In this document: positions 8,917-18,226 of the stretch, one piece after another
Numbering within the stretch: the stretch's first letter is position 1
Layout of the letters: each line of letters begins with the position of its first letter
Assembly (NCBI RefSeq): GCF_014698145.1
Contig: NZ_JACJSM010000002.1
Location: forward strand, 248,001 to 312,000
Direction of reading: 5' to 3'
Source of the DNA: Oscillatoria sp. FACHB-1406
Lineage (GTDB): Bacteria > Cyanobacteriota > Cyanobacteriia > Cyanobacteriales > Spirulinaceae
DNA length: 64,000 nucleotides
Notes under the pieces: generated by a model
The model's input: only the letters and a program-made list of their open reading frames with translations
Told to the model about the DNA's origin: nothing
Database searches by the model: none
Made by a program: the position numbers and the translations under genes

Positions 8917-9344
8917 TCAATTTCCTCAAAAATTCTTGCATTCGGATAAAGCCTTGTTTGCTCCTGCTGAGGAGGCGCTCGCACCCCGGGCGCTCGACTC
9001 AACATGGAAAATTCAAAAAATTAGGCCTATCGCGGTTGATTGTTACTGCGAGGCTGGGGGCTGGCACGGCGCGCGCTCGGGCAATCGTTCCCATCAACTC
9101 GCAAAAGGGCTTGGTTTCGTTCTTTTCGGATAGGCGACCTGCTGTGTCTCGGAAACAGGAGACAACAATTCAGATCGAGTCAGGAGAGAATCCGTGAGGC
9201 TGCGCGGATTTGCTCCTGCATGGCCATTGCGGTTCGCGAATCCAATAACGCAATTGTGAGGGCGCAAATACTGCCGACCGCTCGGCCCTATTATAGCCCG
9301 ACTCTATGCAAAAGGTGTAAGATCTCGTCCGCTCTGAGGGCGGG
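8917..9344 (-). promoter_or_regulatory. Long leader / promoter region of rne
   Basis: A 428-base stretch upstream of rne without a credible gene. Directly before the start codon is TTGAGGAAATTG, a good ribosome-binding site. Further up are small stem-forming blocks such as CTCCT-GCTG-AGGAG. In other cyanobacteria the rne 5' leader is long and is the target of RNase E autoregulation; that this one does the same is inference. Confidence 0.45.
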
Positions 9345-10526
9345 TTAAGATACACAAGGGAGCGATGCTGCGGGACTTTGGCGCAGGGACTCGATCGCGG
9401 CGATCGCTGCTTGGGCGACGCAATCGATTTCAGCTTCGGTCGTCAAGCGTCCCAAGCCAAAACGCAGCGAGGCGTAAGCGAGCGCAGCCGGATGTCCTAA
9501 AGCCGTGAGGACGTGAGAGGGAGCCGTGCCGCTCGAAGAGCAAGCCGAACCGGAAGAAACGGCTACCACCGCTTTGAGTCCCAACAGCAGCGCGGAGCCA
9601 TCGACCCCTTCTACGCTGATATTGAGGTTTCCGGGCAACCTCTGCACGGCATGACCGTTTAAGTGCATTCCTTTAACATTTTGTAATTGTTTCCACAAGC
9701 GCTCCCGCAATTGGGTCAGGCGTTGGGATTCGATTTCGCGTTCTGCCAGAGCCAGTTCTACGGCTTTGCCAAACCCGACAATTTGGGGAGGACAAAGCGT
9801 TCCCGATCGCAACCCTTTTTCTTGTCCGCCGCCCCGAATTTGGGGAGCGAGCTTGACTTTCGGGTTGCGCCGACGGACGTAAAGCGCGCCGATGCCTTTC
9901 GGACCGTAAACTTTGTGAGCGGTCAGCGACATCAAATCAACATTCATAGCTTGCACGTTGAGAGGGATTTTTCCAATCGCCTGTGCTGCATCTGAATGAA
10001 AGAGAATACCGCGATCGCGGCACAGAGAGCCAATTTCCGCAATCGGCTGGACTACGCCAATCTCATTATTGGCGACCATCACCGAAACTAAGATCGTATC
10101 CGATCGCAGACTTGTCTCCAATTGCTGCAAATCGAGCAGGCCGTCCCTGCCCACTGGCAAAAATGTTACCTCAAATCCTAACTGCTGTAAATACTTGCAC
10201 GGATCGAGAACGGCGCGATGCTCGGTTTGGACGGTGACGATATGCCGACCTTTATTAAAATACGCCTCTGCGACTCCCGCGATCGCCAAATTGTTCGCCT
10301 CTGTCGCCCCGCTGGTAAATACGATCTCTTCGGGGCTACAGCCAATCGCCTCGGAAAGAATCCCCCGCGCCTGTTTGACTCCTGCTTCTGCCTCCCAGCC
10401 ATAGCTGTGCGTCGTACTCGAAGGATTGCCGAAATACTCGCTAAAATAAGGCAGCATCGCCTCTAATACTCTCGGATCCACAGGCGTGGTTGCGTGAGCG
10501 TCGAGGTAGATGGGACGTTGAGCCAT
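9345..10526 (-). CDS. Cysteine desulfurase (IscS/NifS type)
   Basis: A 393-residue pyridoxal-phosphate enzyme that takes sulfur from cysteine for Fe-S clusters and other thio-cofactors. It has the N-terminal IYLDAHATTPVDPRV, the cofactor lysine in SLTAHKVYGPKG, and the active cysteine in the loop SSGSACSSSGTAPSHV, which marks class I (IscS/NifS) rather than SufS. I chose the ATG at 10526 (MAQRPIYLD); the longer frame adds an unrelated basic extension. No nif or isc genes are adjacent, so it is probably the general housekeeping desulfurase. Confidence 0.93.
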   Translation of the reverse strand: MAQRPIYLDAHATTPVDPRVLEAMLPYFSEYFGNPSSTTHSYGWEAEAGVKQARGILSEAIGCSPEEIVFTSGATEANNLAIAGVAEAYFNKGRHIVTVQTEHRAVLDPCKYLQQLGFEVTFLPVGRDGLLDLQQLETSLRSDTILVSVMVANNEIGVVQPIAEIGSLCRDRGILFHSDAAQAIGKIPLNVQAMNVDLMSLTAHKVYGPKGIGALYVRRRNPKVKLAPQIRGGGQEKGLRSGTLCPPQIVGFGKAVELALAEREIESQRLTQLRERLWKQLQNVKGMHLNGHAVQRLPGNLNISVEGVDGSALLLGLKAVVAVSSGSACSSSGTAPSHVLTALGHPAALAYASLRFGLGRLTTEAEIDCVAQAAIAAIESLRQSPAASLPCVS

Positions 10527-10602
10527 AGTGAATTGAAAAAGGGTTTTGGCTCGGTTAGACAACCGGCTTGACGCGATCGTAGCAAATAATTGAGCCGAAC
10601 GG

Positions 10603-11286
10603 CTAGCGTCTAACTTCTTCCACATTTCCTTGATGCTCGCACTGAAAACCGCGTTTGCGCCACCGTTCCAAATCCACATCAACCAAGCGCTGAGTACCGC
10701 GACATTGAGGGCGGACGAACTGACTTCCCACCGCCCAGATTAAACTGCGAGTGACATCAAGGGTAGTTTTCAATACAGATTCGCGATTTCCCGGAACGCC
10801 AGTTTCTTTGGCTATCTCGGTTTCTACCCAAATCCCCTGCGCGCCCAAAAGAATTTGCGCCATCCACTGGGCGCGGGGGAGGTGGGTTTGCGAAGTCACC
10901 AGTTTGACTTTGCGCGCGCCCCAGTTGCGGAGAATGGGGATACTATAGTAAAAGTTGTCGAAGGTCTTTCGGGCGCAATCTTCGAGGAAAACGCGCTCTT
11001 GGGGGGCTTCTTCGCGCTGAAAAATTAAGCGAATACAAGGCGCTTTCGAGCCGCTAGAGATTAAAATCGGCGTTTGGGGGGATTGTTTAGCGAGTTTAGC
11101 GACGTATATTTCGCGTTGAATGCTACCTCCGAGGACAAAAATGGCATCGACTGGGAGATTCGCTGCGGCGCGCAGGCTTACCATGAGGTTAAGCAGCCAA
11201 CTCGCCAGCACAACTCCTAACGTCGCTATAATGGCAACGCCTGCCCATCTTTGCCAGAGCCTAATCTTGCGTTTGCGCCCGCTCAT
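10603..11286 (-). CDS. YdcF/ElyC family protein (DUF218)
   Basis: A 227-residue protein with one N-terminal membrane helix (about residues 15-37) and a DUF218 domain facing the periplasm. Family motifs are DAIFVLGGS, ILISSGS and KLVTSQTHLPRAQWM. Relatives such as ElyC and SanA are linked to envelope integrity, but a reaction is not defined. It ends 76 bases before the cysteine desulfurase on the same strand. The C-terminal region after about residue 190 is basic and less conserved. Confidence 0.8.
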   Translation of the reverse strand: MSGRKRKIRLWQRWAGVAIIATLGVVLASWLLNLMVSLRAAANLPVDAIFVLGGSIQREIYVAKLAKQSPQTPILISSGSKAPCIRLIFQREEAPQERVFLEDCARKTFDNFYYSIPILRNWGARKVKLVTSQTHLPRAQWMAQILLGAQGIWVETEIAKETGVPGNRESVLKTTLDVTRSLIWAVGSQFVRPQCRGTQRLVDVDLERWRKRGFQCEHQGNVEEVRR

Positions 11287-11293
11287 TTTAATT

Positions 11294-11345
11294 CATAATT
11301 CATCATTCACCCTTCATAACTCATAACTCATAACTCATAATTCAT
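11294..11345. repeat. Short tandem repeats (ATAACTC / TTCATAA type)
   Basis: Tandem copies of CTCATAA and TTCATAA fill the gap between the divergent YdcF gene and the RND exporter gene, ending only a few bases before the latter's ATG at 11353. These are STRR-like degenerate heptamers of the type described from cyanobacteria. Because they reach the start codon, the exporter gene has no visible Shine-Dalgarno sequence. Confidence 0.75.
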
Positions 11346-11352
11346 AATTTTT

Positions 11353-14300
11353 ATGTTTGTTAACGCTTTCATTAAACGCCCGGTACTGACAAGCGTATGC
11401 TCTCTGATTATCGTTATTTTAGGCGCGATCGCGGGCTTGCAATTACCGATCGCGCGCCTGCCAGAAATTGCCCCCACCCAAGTCCAAGTAAGCGCCATTG
11501 CCATCGGTGCCGATGCGCAAACGGTAGAAAATACAGTAACAACGATTCTGGAGCGGGAAATTAACGGTGTGGAGGGGATGAAATATATCGAATCCAGCAG
11601 CAGCAACAACGGTTTTAGCCAAATTACCGTTACTTTCGATAGCAATGCCGATCCCGATCTCGCTCAAGTTAACGTTCAAAATCGCGTCGCGAGCGCCGAA
11701 TCACAATTACCCGAATCTGTCAAGCAAACGGGCATTGTCACCGAAAAAGCGTCTAGTAACCTCTTGATGGTTATTGGTTTTTACGCAAAGGATAAAGTTT
11801 ACGACGATATTTTTATCAGTAATTACGTCGATCTTTTCGTTCTCGACTCGCTGCGACGGGTGGAAGGAGTGGGGCGAGCCTTTATTTTCGGGGAGCGCAA
11901 ATATGCAATGCGGATATGGCTCGATCCCAATGCCCTCGCCAGTCGGGGTCTAACAGCGCTAGATGCGGCGAATGCGTTGCGGGAACAAAACGTACAAATT
12001 GGGGTCGGTGCGATCGCTCAACAACCCGCTCCGAGCGATGGCAAAATTCAACTGCCCCTGCGAGTAGAAGGACGGCTCAAAAGCGTCGAAGAATTCGAGA
12101 ATCTCGTCATTAAAACCAACAGTGACGGCTCTTTAGTGAAATTAAAAGATGTCGGACGGGCGGAATTAGGGGCGGAAACCTACGATAGTACGGTACAAAT
12201 TCGCAGCAATCCCGGAGTGGGGATCGGAATTTATCAACTTCCAGGCAGCAATGCCCTAGAAGTAGCCCGCAACGTCCAAAATGCGATCGCAGAACTCAAA
12301 CAAGACTTCCCGCCGGGACTCGAGGAAGTTATTGCCTTTGATACAACGGAGTTTGTAAAAACCTCCCTCGAAGAAGTATTGATTACGCTGATAATTGCGA
12401 TCGCGCTGGTAATCCTGATTATCTTCATTTTCCTACAAGATTGGCGCACTACCGTCATCCCTGCCGTCGCCATTCCTGTTTCGTTAGTTGGTACTCTCGC
12501 TTTCCTGAAAATCTTTGGCTTCGAGATTAACTCCCTTACCCTTTTCGGACTCGTACTCGCCACCGGATTAGTCGTTGATGATGCGATCGTCGTCGTCGAA
12601 GCGATCGCGACTAAAATACAACAGGGCAAAAAACCGCGTCAAGCCGCCATCGAAGCCATGCAAGAACTCACAGGGGCAGTCATTGCCACCTCTATCGTTC
12701 TCATGGCGGTTTTCATACCCGTCGCCTTCTTCCCGGGCAGCACCGGCAAAATTTATCAACAATTCGCCCTCACCATTGCCTTTTCCATCCTCCTCTCTAC
12801 CTTCAACGCCCTCACCTTTTCCCCCAGTATGTCGGCGTTGCTATTGCGTCCCCTAGGAGATAGACGCGGCCCCCTAGCTGGGTTTTTCCGGCGTTTTAAT
12901 GCCATTTTCGCCTGGATTATCCGCCGCTATCGGGCTGGGGTAGAATTCCTAGTTCGGCTGCGCTATATCGTCCTCGCTTGCTTTATTTCGGCGCTCGCCT
13001 TCACCTTCTGGATGTATGAAATCGTTCCCGGCGCTTTTATTCCCGAAGAAGATCAAGGCTATTTTTTGGGCATTGTGCAAACGCCTGAAGGAGTTTCCCT
13101 GAACTACACTCAGGGAATCATGGAAAAAGTCGATAAAGCAATGCAAAGCCTTCCTGAAGTCAAAAGTACCTTCGTCATTACAGGTTTTAGCTTCGGGGGT
13201 AGCGCTCCCAACCAAGGCATCTTTTTTGGAACCCTTAAGCCTTGGGAAGAACGGCGATCGCAGGAACAGTCAGTTTACGGCATTTTAGGACGCTTGAACG
13301 CCGAACTGCAAAAAATTCCTGAAGCGCTGATCTTCGCCCTTAATGCGCCTCCCGTGCAAGGCTTGAGCAACTTTGGGGGCTTTGAGTTTCAACTGCAAGA
13401 TCGCAGCGGCGGACGATTTAGTATCAACGACTTAGTACAGTCTGCCTACGCTTTGATGGAAAACGCGAACAAGAAAAGCGGGATCGCGCAAGCCTTCACC
13501 CAATTTACTGCCAATACTCCCCAACTCCAACTCGAAATCGATCGCGACAGAGCCAAATCGCTCAACATCAACATTAACGAAGCCCTCACCACTCTCGGCG
13601 CGTACATCGGTTCCCAATACGTCAACGACTTTACTTATGGTTCTCGCAGCTATCGCGTCTATATCCAAGCCGAACCTAAATTTCGAGCCACTCCCGAGGC
13701 GATAAACCAAATCTACGTTCGCTCGCAAGATAATCGCCTCATTCCCCTCAGTAATATCATTAAAACAACCCCCGTCACCAGCGCGCCGACAATTACCCAC
13801 TTCAACCTGTTTCGCGCCATCAAACTCCAAGGTCAAACCGCCCCCGGTGCAAGTTCCAGCGACGCGATCGCATCAATGGAACAAGCTTACCAAGAAATTG
13901 CCGCTCCCGGTTTCGGCTACGAATGGATGGGAACCGCTCTCGAGGAACGTTCCTCCGGCAACCAAGCCCCCATTATCTTTGGTTTAGGACTCGTTATGGT
14001 GTTCCTCGTCCTTGCCGCCCAGTACGAAAGCTACATCGATCCGGTCATTATCCTCCTCTCCGTCCCCCTCGCCCTCCTCGGCGCGCTTTCTTTCCTCTAC
14101 CTACGCGGCTTAAACCTCGATGTCTATGGACAAGTCGGTTTAGTCATGCTTATCGGTTTAGCCAGTAAAAACGCTATCCTCATCGTTGAATTTGCCAACC
14201 AACGTCTCGAAGAAGGGTCAACCGTCATTGATGCTGCCCTAGAAGCCGGAGAACAGCGTTTCCGACCGATTTTAATGACTGCTATTTCCAGCTTAGTCGG

Positions 14301-15003
14301 CTTCTTTCCTTTGGTCATTGCGACGGGTGCGGGTTCCGCCAGCCGTTGGTCGTTAGGAAGCGTTGTTTTTGGCGGTCTTCTCGTCGCTACCTTCCTCAGC
14401 TTTTTCCTGGTTCCCATTCTTTATATCATCATTAAAAGCCTGGAATTGCGCTACTTCCCCGCTCATGAACATCATGAATCTAATGAATCTGAACTGTTAG
14501 TTCCTATTCCGGTTACGCCTAGCAGCCCCACTCTTACTACACCTTCTGTCCCCAAACAGCAGCGTCCTTCGACTCACATCAATCTTAATACAACAGTATT
14601 GAGCGAAGAAGAAGAACAGAAGCCCAAACCTTCGCAGCGTCCTTCGACTCAAATTAATGATGATGCAACGGGTTTAAATGAAGAGGAACAGTACCCTAAA
14701 ACCCCGAAACGTCCTTCGACTCAAATTAACGATGATGCAACGGGTTTAAATGAAGAAGAACAGCACCCCAAACCTTCGCAGCGTCCTTCGACTCAAATTA
14801 ATTATGATGCAACGGGTTTAAATGAAGAAGAACAGCACCCCAAACCTTCGCAGCGTCCTTCGACTCAAATTAATTATGATGCAACGGGATTGAGTGAAGA
14901 AGAACAGCACCCTAAAACTCCGCAGCGTCCTTCGACTCAAATTAATTATGATGCAACCGGATTGAGTGAAGAGGAAAGCAATAACAGTAATCCAAATTCT
15001 TGA
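11353..15003 (+). CDS. RND (HAE1-type) efflux pump inner-membrane subunit with repetitive tail
   Basis: A 1216-residue AcrB-like proton-driven exporter. It starts FVNAFIKRPVLTSVC, with the first membrane helix. The two halves each carry a helix bundle; TM4 of the first half contains GLVLATGLVVDDAIVVVEA with the conserved acidic pair, and the second half has GLVMLIGLASKNAILIVEFA. It would work with a periplasmic adaptor and an outer-membrane channel, but neither is encoded next to it. The normal family ends near residue 1040. Here a cytoplasmic tail of six near-identical 24-residue units (RPSTQIN..ATGL.EEEQ) follows. The upstream gap is made of short tandem repeats and shows no clear ribosome-binding site. 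Confidence 0.93.
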   Translation: MFVNAFIKRPVLTSVCSLIIVILGAIAGLQLPIARLPEIAPTQVQVSAIAIGADAQTVENTVTTILEREINGVEGMKYIESSSSNNGFSQITVTFDSNADPDLAQVNVQNRVASAESQLPESVKQTGIVTEKASSNLLMVIGFYAKDKVYDDIFISNYVDLFVLDSLRRVEGVGRAFIFGERKYAMRIWLDPNALASRGLTALDAANALREQNVQIGVGAIAQQPAPSDGKIQLPLRVEGRLKSVEEFENLVIKTNSDGSLVKLKDVGRAELGAETYDSTVQIRSNPGVGIGIYQLPGSNALEVARNVQNAIAELKQDFPPGLEEVIAFDTTEFVKTSLEEVLITLIIAIALVILIIFIFLQDWRTTVIPAVAIPVSLVGTLAFLKIFGFEINSLTLFGLVLATGLVVDDAIVVVEAIATKIQQGKKPRQAAIEAMQELTGAVIATSIVLMAVFIPVAFFPGSTGKIYQQFALTIAFSILLSTFNALTFSPSMSALLLRPLGDRRGPLAGFFRRFNAIFAWIIRRYRAGVEFLVRLRYIVLACFISALAFTFWMYEIVPGAFIPEEDQGYFLGIVQTPEGVSLNYTQGIMEKVDKAMQSLPEVKSTFVITGFSFGGSAPNQGIFFGTLKPWEERRSQEQSVYGILGRLNAELQKIPEALIFALNAPPVQGLSNFGGFEFQLQDRSGGRFSINDLVQSAYALMENANKKSGIAQAFTQFTANTPQLQLEIDRDRAKSLNININEALTTLGAYIGSQYVNDFTYGSRSYRVYIQAEPKFRATPEAINQIYVRSQDNRLIPLSNIIKTTPVTSAPTITHFNLFRAIKLQGQTAPGASSSDAIASMEQAYQEIAAPGFGYEWMGTALEERSSGNQAPIIFGLGLVMVFLVLAAQYESYIDPVIILLSVPLALLGALSFLYLRGLNLDVYGQVGLVMLIGLASKNAILIVEFANQRLEEGSTVIDAALEAGEQRFRPILMTAISSLVGFFPLVIATGAGSASRWSLGSVVFGGLLVATFLSFFLVPILYIIIKSLELRYFPAHEHHESNESELLVPIPVTPSSPTLTTPSVPKQQRPSTHINLNTTVLSEEEEQKPKPSQRPSTQINDDATGLNEEEQYPKTPKRPSTQINDDATGLNEEEQHPKPSQRPSTQINYDATGLNEEEQHPKPSQRPSTQINYDATGLSEEEQHPKTPQRPSTQINYDATGLSEEESNNSNPNS
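14563..14997 (+). repeat. Six tandem coding repeats (72-75 bp) in the RND pump tail
   Basis: Units start with CGTCCTTCGACTCA at 14563, 14638, 14710, 14782, 14854 and 14926: the first spacing is 75 bases and the other four are 72. Each encodes about 24 residues: RPSTQIN, a DATGL-like block, an EEEQ acidic block and a PK-rich linker. The middle units are almost identical in DNA, which suggests recent expansion by slippage or unequal exchange, always in multiples of three. Confidence 0.9.
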
Positions 15004-15067
15004 TTTTTATTCGGCTTTTAGGATAATCTAATTCCTTCATTATTCATTATTCACCATTCATTATTCA

Positions 15068-15736
15068 TTATTCTACCAAATGCCGTTCTAGAGCAAAACG
15101 AACGAGTTCCGCGCGGTTATTTGTCTCAGTTTTTCGTAATAAAGAACTAACGTGCTTCTCAACTGTTCGGGGACTGAGATGTAGTTCCGTACCGATATCG
15201 ACATTGGAAAGCCCCATTGCTAGAAGTTGTAAAACTTGCTGTTCGCGAGCAGTAAAATCGATCGCTTCAGTCTCAGCAAAAAGAATGCGGGCAGTTTTAA
15301 GGTTAGCTTTAACCTCTTCAGAACTGCCGCGCTTTTCTGATTGTACGATCTCAGATTGTACAATTTGCGATCGCTCCAGCAAATTGCGAATGACCGCTCC
15401 TAATTCTTCCATTTCAAAAGGTTTAGGCAGATAAAGATCGCAGCCTGCTTTGTAGCCGAGAATGCGCTCCTGAGTGCTACCGCACTCGGTCAAAAAAATC
15501 ACAGGCAGCAGTCGATATTCGGGACGCTTGCGAATTTGTTTAACCAAAGCATAACCATCCTTAAGAGGCATTTTAATATCAGCCACAATCAGGTGAGGGC
15601 GATAACTTTCTAACAAAGTCAACGCTTCTACGCCGTTTTCGGCAGCGATCGCGGAATACCCCAATAACTCTAGGTAATCACACACCGCAAGGCGAATTCC
15701 TGGATCGTCTTCAGCAACTAAAATGAGGAGCGGCAT
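15068..15736 (-). CDS. NarL/LuxR-type response regulator (Ycf29/Rre1-like)
   Basis: A 222-residue two-component regulator. The receiver domain (residues 1-120) has the acidic pocket AEDD, phosphoacceptor D53 in VADIKMP and the conserved lysine in YLPKPFE. A linker of about 35 residues leads to a LuxR-type helix-turn-helix (FTAREQQVLQLLAMGLSN to HLSPRTVEKHVSSLL). The opening MPLLILVAEDDPGIRLAV and the AVIRNLLERSQ segment look like the Ycf29/Rre1 group of cyanobacterial and plastid regulators. That subfamily call is from memory and less certain than the domain call. No histidine kinase is adjacent. Heptamer repeats lie 5 bases before the ATG. Confidence 0.88.
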   Translation of the reverse strand: MPLLILVAEDDPGIRLAVCDYLELLGYSAIAAENGVEALTLLESYRPHLIVADIKMPLKDGYALVKQIRKRPEYRLLPVIFLTECGSTQERILGYKAGCDLYLPKPFEMEELGAVIRNLLERSQIVQSEIVQSEKRGSSEEVKANLKTARILFAETEAIDFTAREQQVLQLLAMGLSNVDIGTELHLSPRTVEKHVSSLLRKTETNNRAELVRFALERHLVE

Positions 15737-15740
15737 GAAA

Positions 15741-15772
15741 TAATTGATAATTGATAATTGATAATTGATAAT
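15741..15772. repeat. TTGATAA heptamer array
   Basis: Four to five tandem copies of TTGATAA or its rotation lie immediately upstream of the response regulator start and next to a MITE-like element. The same heptamer recurs at 16007-16030 and 19070-19103. Confidence 0.8.
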
Positions 15773-15773
15773 G

Positions 15774-15924
15774 TATAGCGTTTTTTATATGCGTGAGGTA
15801 CAGATTCCAAAATCAAATCGGTAGGGGCGCGGATTTCGAGGGTTCCTCGAAATTAAACGCCGCCCCGTAGGGGCGCAAGCCTTGCGCCCGTTGGGTGTAC
15901 CTCACTCACGTGAAAACTGCTATA
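15774..15924. mobile_element. MITE-like element, family 2 (TATAGC ends), copy 1
   Basis: A 151-bp element with imperfect inverted ends of about 30 bases: the left begins TATAGCGTTTTTTATATGCG, and the right, read inverted, begins TATAGCAGTTTTCACGTGAG. Both continue into GTGAGGTACA. It contains a GTAGGGGCGCA hairpin and has no coding capacity. The 3' third (15852-15902) closely matches 25271-25321 in a second, shorter copy. The TA-flanked ends suggest mobilisation by an IS630/mariner-like transposase, which is inference. Confidence 0.7.
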
Positions 15925-15952
15925 CGAGGGACTATTAACTATCAACTATTCA

Positions 15953-16006
15953 CTAACTTATGTCCGTGACAGCGCCTAAACTGCTCGAAGAAACCAGTTT
16001 GGCATA
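15953..16006 (-). pseudogene. Fossil duplicate of the 3' end of ilvD
   Basis: The minus strand encodes 17 residues and a stop, [17 protein letters not shown], which repeats the true end of IlvD (16064-16117) 111 bases away. The two copies differ at five bases, all at codon third positions; four are silent and one changes Met to Ile. Similarity continues about 25 bases past the stop. Upstream (higher coordinates) it breaks off into TTGATAA repeats, so no functional protein is possible. Confidence 0.8.
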
Positions 16007-16063
16007 TTAATTGATAATTGATAATTGATCGTGCACGAGCGACTATCAACTATCAACTATTGA

Positions 16064-17752
16064 CTAACTCATGTCGGTAACAGCCCCCAAACTGCTCGAA
16101 GAAACCAGTTTGGCATATTTGGCAAGGACACCGCTAGTGTAGCGCGGCTGTGGGGGTTGCCAGCGATCGCGCCGCTGTTGCAATTCTTCATCGCTGACAT
16201 TAAGCTGGATCGATCGCGTCTCGGCATCAATAATAATCTCATCGCCTTCCTCCACAAAAGCGATCGTACCGCCGACTGCGGCTTCCGGGGCCACATGACC
16301 CACGACAAACCCGTAAGTCCCCCCGGAAAAGCGTCCGTCGGTAATCAAGCCTACCGAATCGCCCAATCCTGCCCCAATAATCGCCGAAGTCGGCGCTAAC
16401 ATCTCCCGCATTCCCGGGCCGCCTTTAGGCCCCTCATAACGAACGACAATAATATCTCCTGCATGAATTTTACCCGCAAGAATTGCAGCCAGACACTCTT
16501 CCTCAGACTCAAAAACGCGAGCCGGACCGCTCATTTTTGGCGTTTTGACCCCGCTAATCTTAGCAACAGCACCTTCGGTGGCGAGATTGCCCTTGAGAAT
16601 GGCTAAATGACCGCGTTTATAGAGGGGATTTTCCCAAGGGCGAATGACATCCTGACCTTCTGGGGGGGTTTCTGGAACCTCAGCGAGCAATTCAGCTAAG
16701 GTTTTGCCAGTAATGCTAAGTGCGTCGCCGTGCAAAAGGTTGTGGGCTAAAAGCATTTTCATCACTTGCGGAATGCCGCCGGCCTTGTGTAAATCGGTTG
16801 CAACGTAGCGTCCGGAGGGTTTGAGGTCGCACAGAACCGGGACGCGCTGGCGAATCGTTTCAAAATCGTCGATCGTTAAGTCTACGCCGATGGTTCGCGC
16901 GATCGCTAGCAAATGCAGTACGGCATTGGTGGAGCCGCCGATCGCCATAATAACAGAAATCGCATTTTCAAACGCTTTGCGCGTCAACAACTGGCTGGGG
17001 AGAATCTGATTGTTAATCGCTGCAACGAGGACGCGGGCAGACTCTTCGGCGCTATCGGCTTTTTCGGCATCTTCAGCGGCCATTGTCGAAGAATAAGGCA
17101 AACTCAAACCCATCACCTCCAACGCCGAGGACATCGTATTCGCCGTGTACATCCCGCCGCAAGAACCCGCACCGGGACAAGCATTGCGTTCGATGTTTTT
17201 CAGTTCTTCCTCGTCGATTTTCCCCGCGCTGTACTGTCCCACAGCTTCAAAAGCGCTAACCACGGTCAAATCGCGGCCGTTGTAATGCCCCGGCTTAATC
17301 GTACCGCCATAGACAAAGATAGCGGGAATATTCATGCGCGCGATCGCAATCGCTGCCCCCGGCATATTCTTATCGCAGCCGCCAATTGCCAACACTCCAT
17401 CCATGCTTTGAGCGTTGCAAGCGACCTCAATCGAATCGGCAATCACTTCTCGCGACACGAGGGAATACTTCATCCCTTCGGTTCCCATCGAAATGCCGTC
17501 CGATACCGTAATCGTACCAAACATCTGGGGCATTGCCTCTGCCTGCTTCAACCCCGCGATCGCTCTAAGCGCAAGGTCGTTAATACCCATATTGCAAGGT
17601 GTAATCGTGCTGTAGCCGCTAGCGACCCCCACGATCGGTTTGCTAAAATCTTCATCGCCAAAACCCACAGCGCGAAGCATCGCTCGGTTTGGACTTCTTT
17701 GAACGCCTTCGACGATAGCTTGGCTTCTTTTGTTGACTTGCATCTGCTCCAT
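16064..17752 (-). CDS. ilvD: Dihydroxy-acid dehydratase
   Basis: A 562-residue enzyme of branched-chain amino acid biosynthesis that converts 2,3-dihydroxy-isovalerate and -methylvalerate to the 2-keto acids. Iron-sulfur ligands are visible in [16 protein letters not shown] and [24 protein letters not shown] and GHVAPEA near the C-terminus are family hallmarks. I start at the ATG at 17752, preceded by CAGGAGCA; a second ATG 9 bases downstream (17743) has GGAG in front and is nearly as good. The length is normal. A diverged copy of the last 18 codons lies just downstream. Confidence 0.94.
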   Translation of the reverse strand: MEQMQVNKRSQAIVEGVQRSPNRAMLRAVGFGDEDFSKPIVGVASGYSTITPCNMGINDLALRAIAGLKQAEAMPQMFGTITVSDGISMGTEGMKYSLVSREVIADSIEVACNAQSMDGVLAIGGCDKNMPGAAIAIARMNIPAIFVYGGTIKPGHYNGRDLTVVSAFEAVGQYSAGKIDEEELKNIERNACPGAGSCGGMYTANTMSSALEVMGLSLPYSSTMAAEDAEKADSAEESARVLVAAINNQILPSQLLTRKAFENAISVIMAIGGSTNAVLHLLAIARTIGVDLTIDDFETIRQRVPVLCDLKPSGRYVATDLHKAGGIPQVMKMLLAHNLLHGDALSITGKTLAELLAEVPETPPEGQDVIRPWENPLYKRGHLAILKGNLATEGAVAKISGVKTPKMSGPARVFESEEECLAAILAGKIHAGDIIVVRYEGPKGGPGMREMLAPTSAIIGAGLGDSVGLITDGRFSGGTYGFVVGHVAPEAAVGGTIAFVEEGDEIIIDAETRSIQLNVSDEELQQRRDRWQPPQPRYTSGVLAKYAKLVSSSSLGAVTDMS

Positions 17753-18226
17753 TGCTCCTGTAATAAAAGAATAGCTCGCGCTAGAACCATCCCGGTTAGT
17801 GCGAGCGAACGTTCGTCCGCCCTTTTTAGTAGCTTCCGCCTTTTGAAGGATATCCTCGCATCGAACCCTACTTTTTTTAAGATTCCTGCGTAATCGAAAT
17901 TTCCAGCTAAAGACCTGGTATGACAAAAGACTGACTAGAGCAGCATTGTACTGAGTTTCAAGCTTTTTTAGCTTGCAATCCCAGCTTGCTGGGTACATTT
18001 AAACTAAGGAAAGGAAGATAGAACGCGCTGTTGTGGAGACTGACTTTTTGGAGATTGAATGGGTAATCGGGCAATCACTTTCCGGGAAAATACGCACCTG
18101 ACCAAAACCCGCTCCTTACTCAGCACGCTCTGGTTTTATCAAAACTTTGACCTGAAGTGCTGCGCCCGAGTCGGAATATTGTTGTATTGGAAGAAAATTA
18201 AAAGCATAAGCAAGGGATTGACGAAC
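17753..18226. other. Divergent intergenic region between ilvD and the pentapeptide gene
   Basis: 474 bases that must hold promoters for both genes. Frames continue upstream of both chosen starts, but they lack conserved sequence and good ribosome-binding sites. I see no recognisable operator, terminator or RNA. Confidence 0.4.

Noticed and set aside
14563-14997. Evenly spaced direct repeats as a CRISPR array
   Set aside because: The whole 72-75-bp unit is conserved and in frame with the RND gene; there are no variable spacers.
15741-15772. AT-rich heptamers as a CRISPR or replication origin iteron array
   Set aside because: Such arrays occur at many gene borders with different units; there is no DnaA-box cluster or oriC gene context, so they are STRR-like repeats.
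16913-17893. A 326-codon plus-strand frame opposite ilvD
   Set aside because: It is antisense to a well-conserved enzyme, rich in His/Arg from reversed codons, and has no family features.
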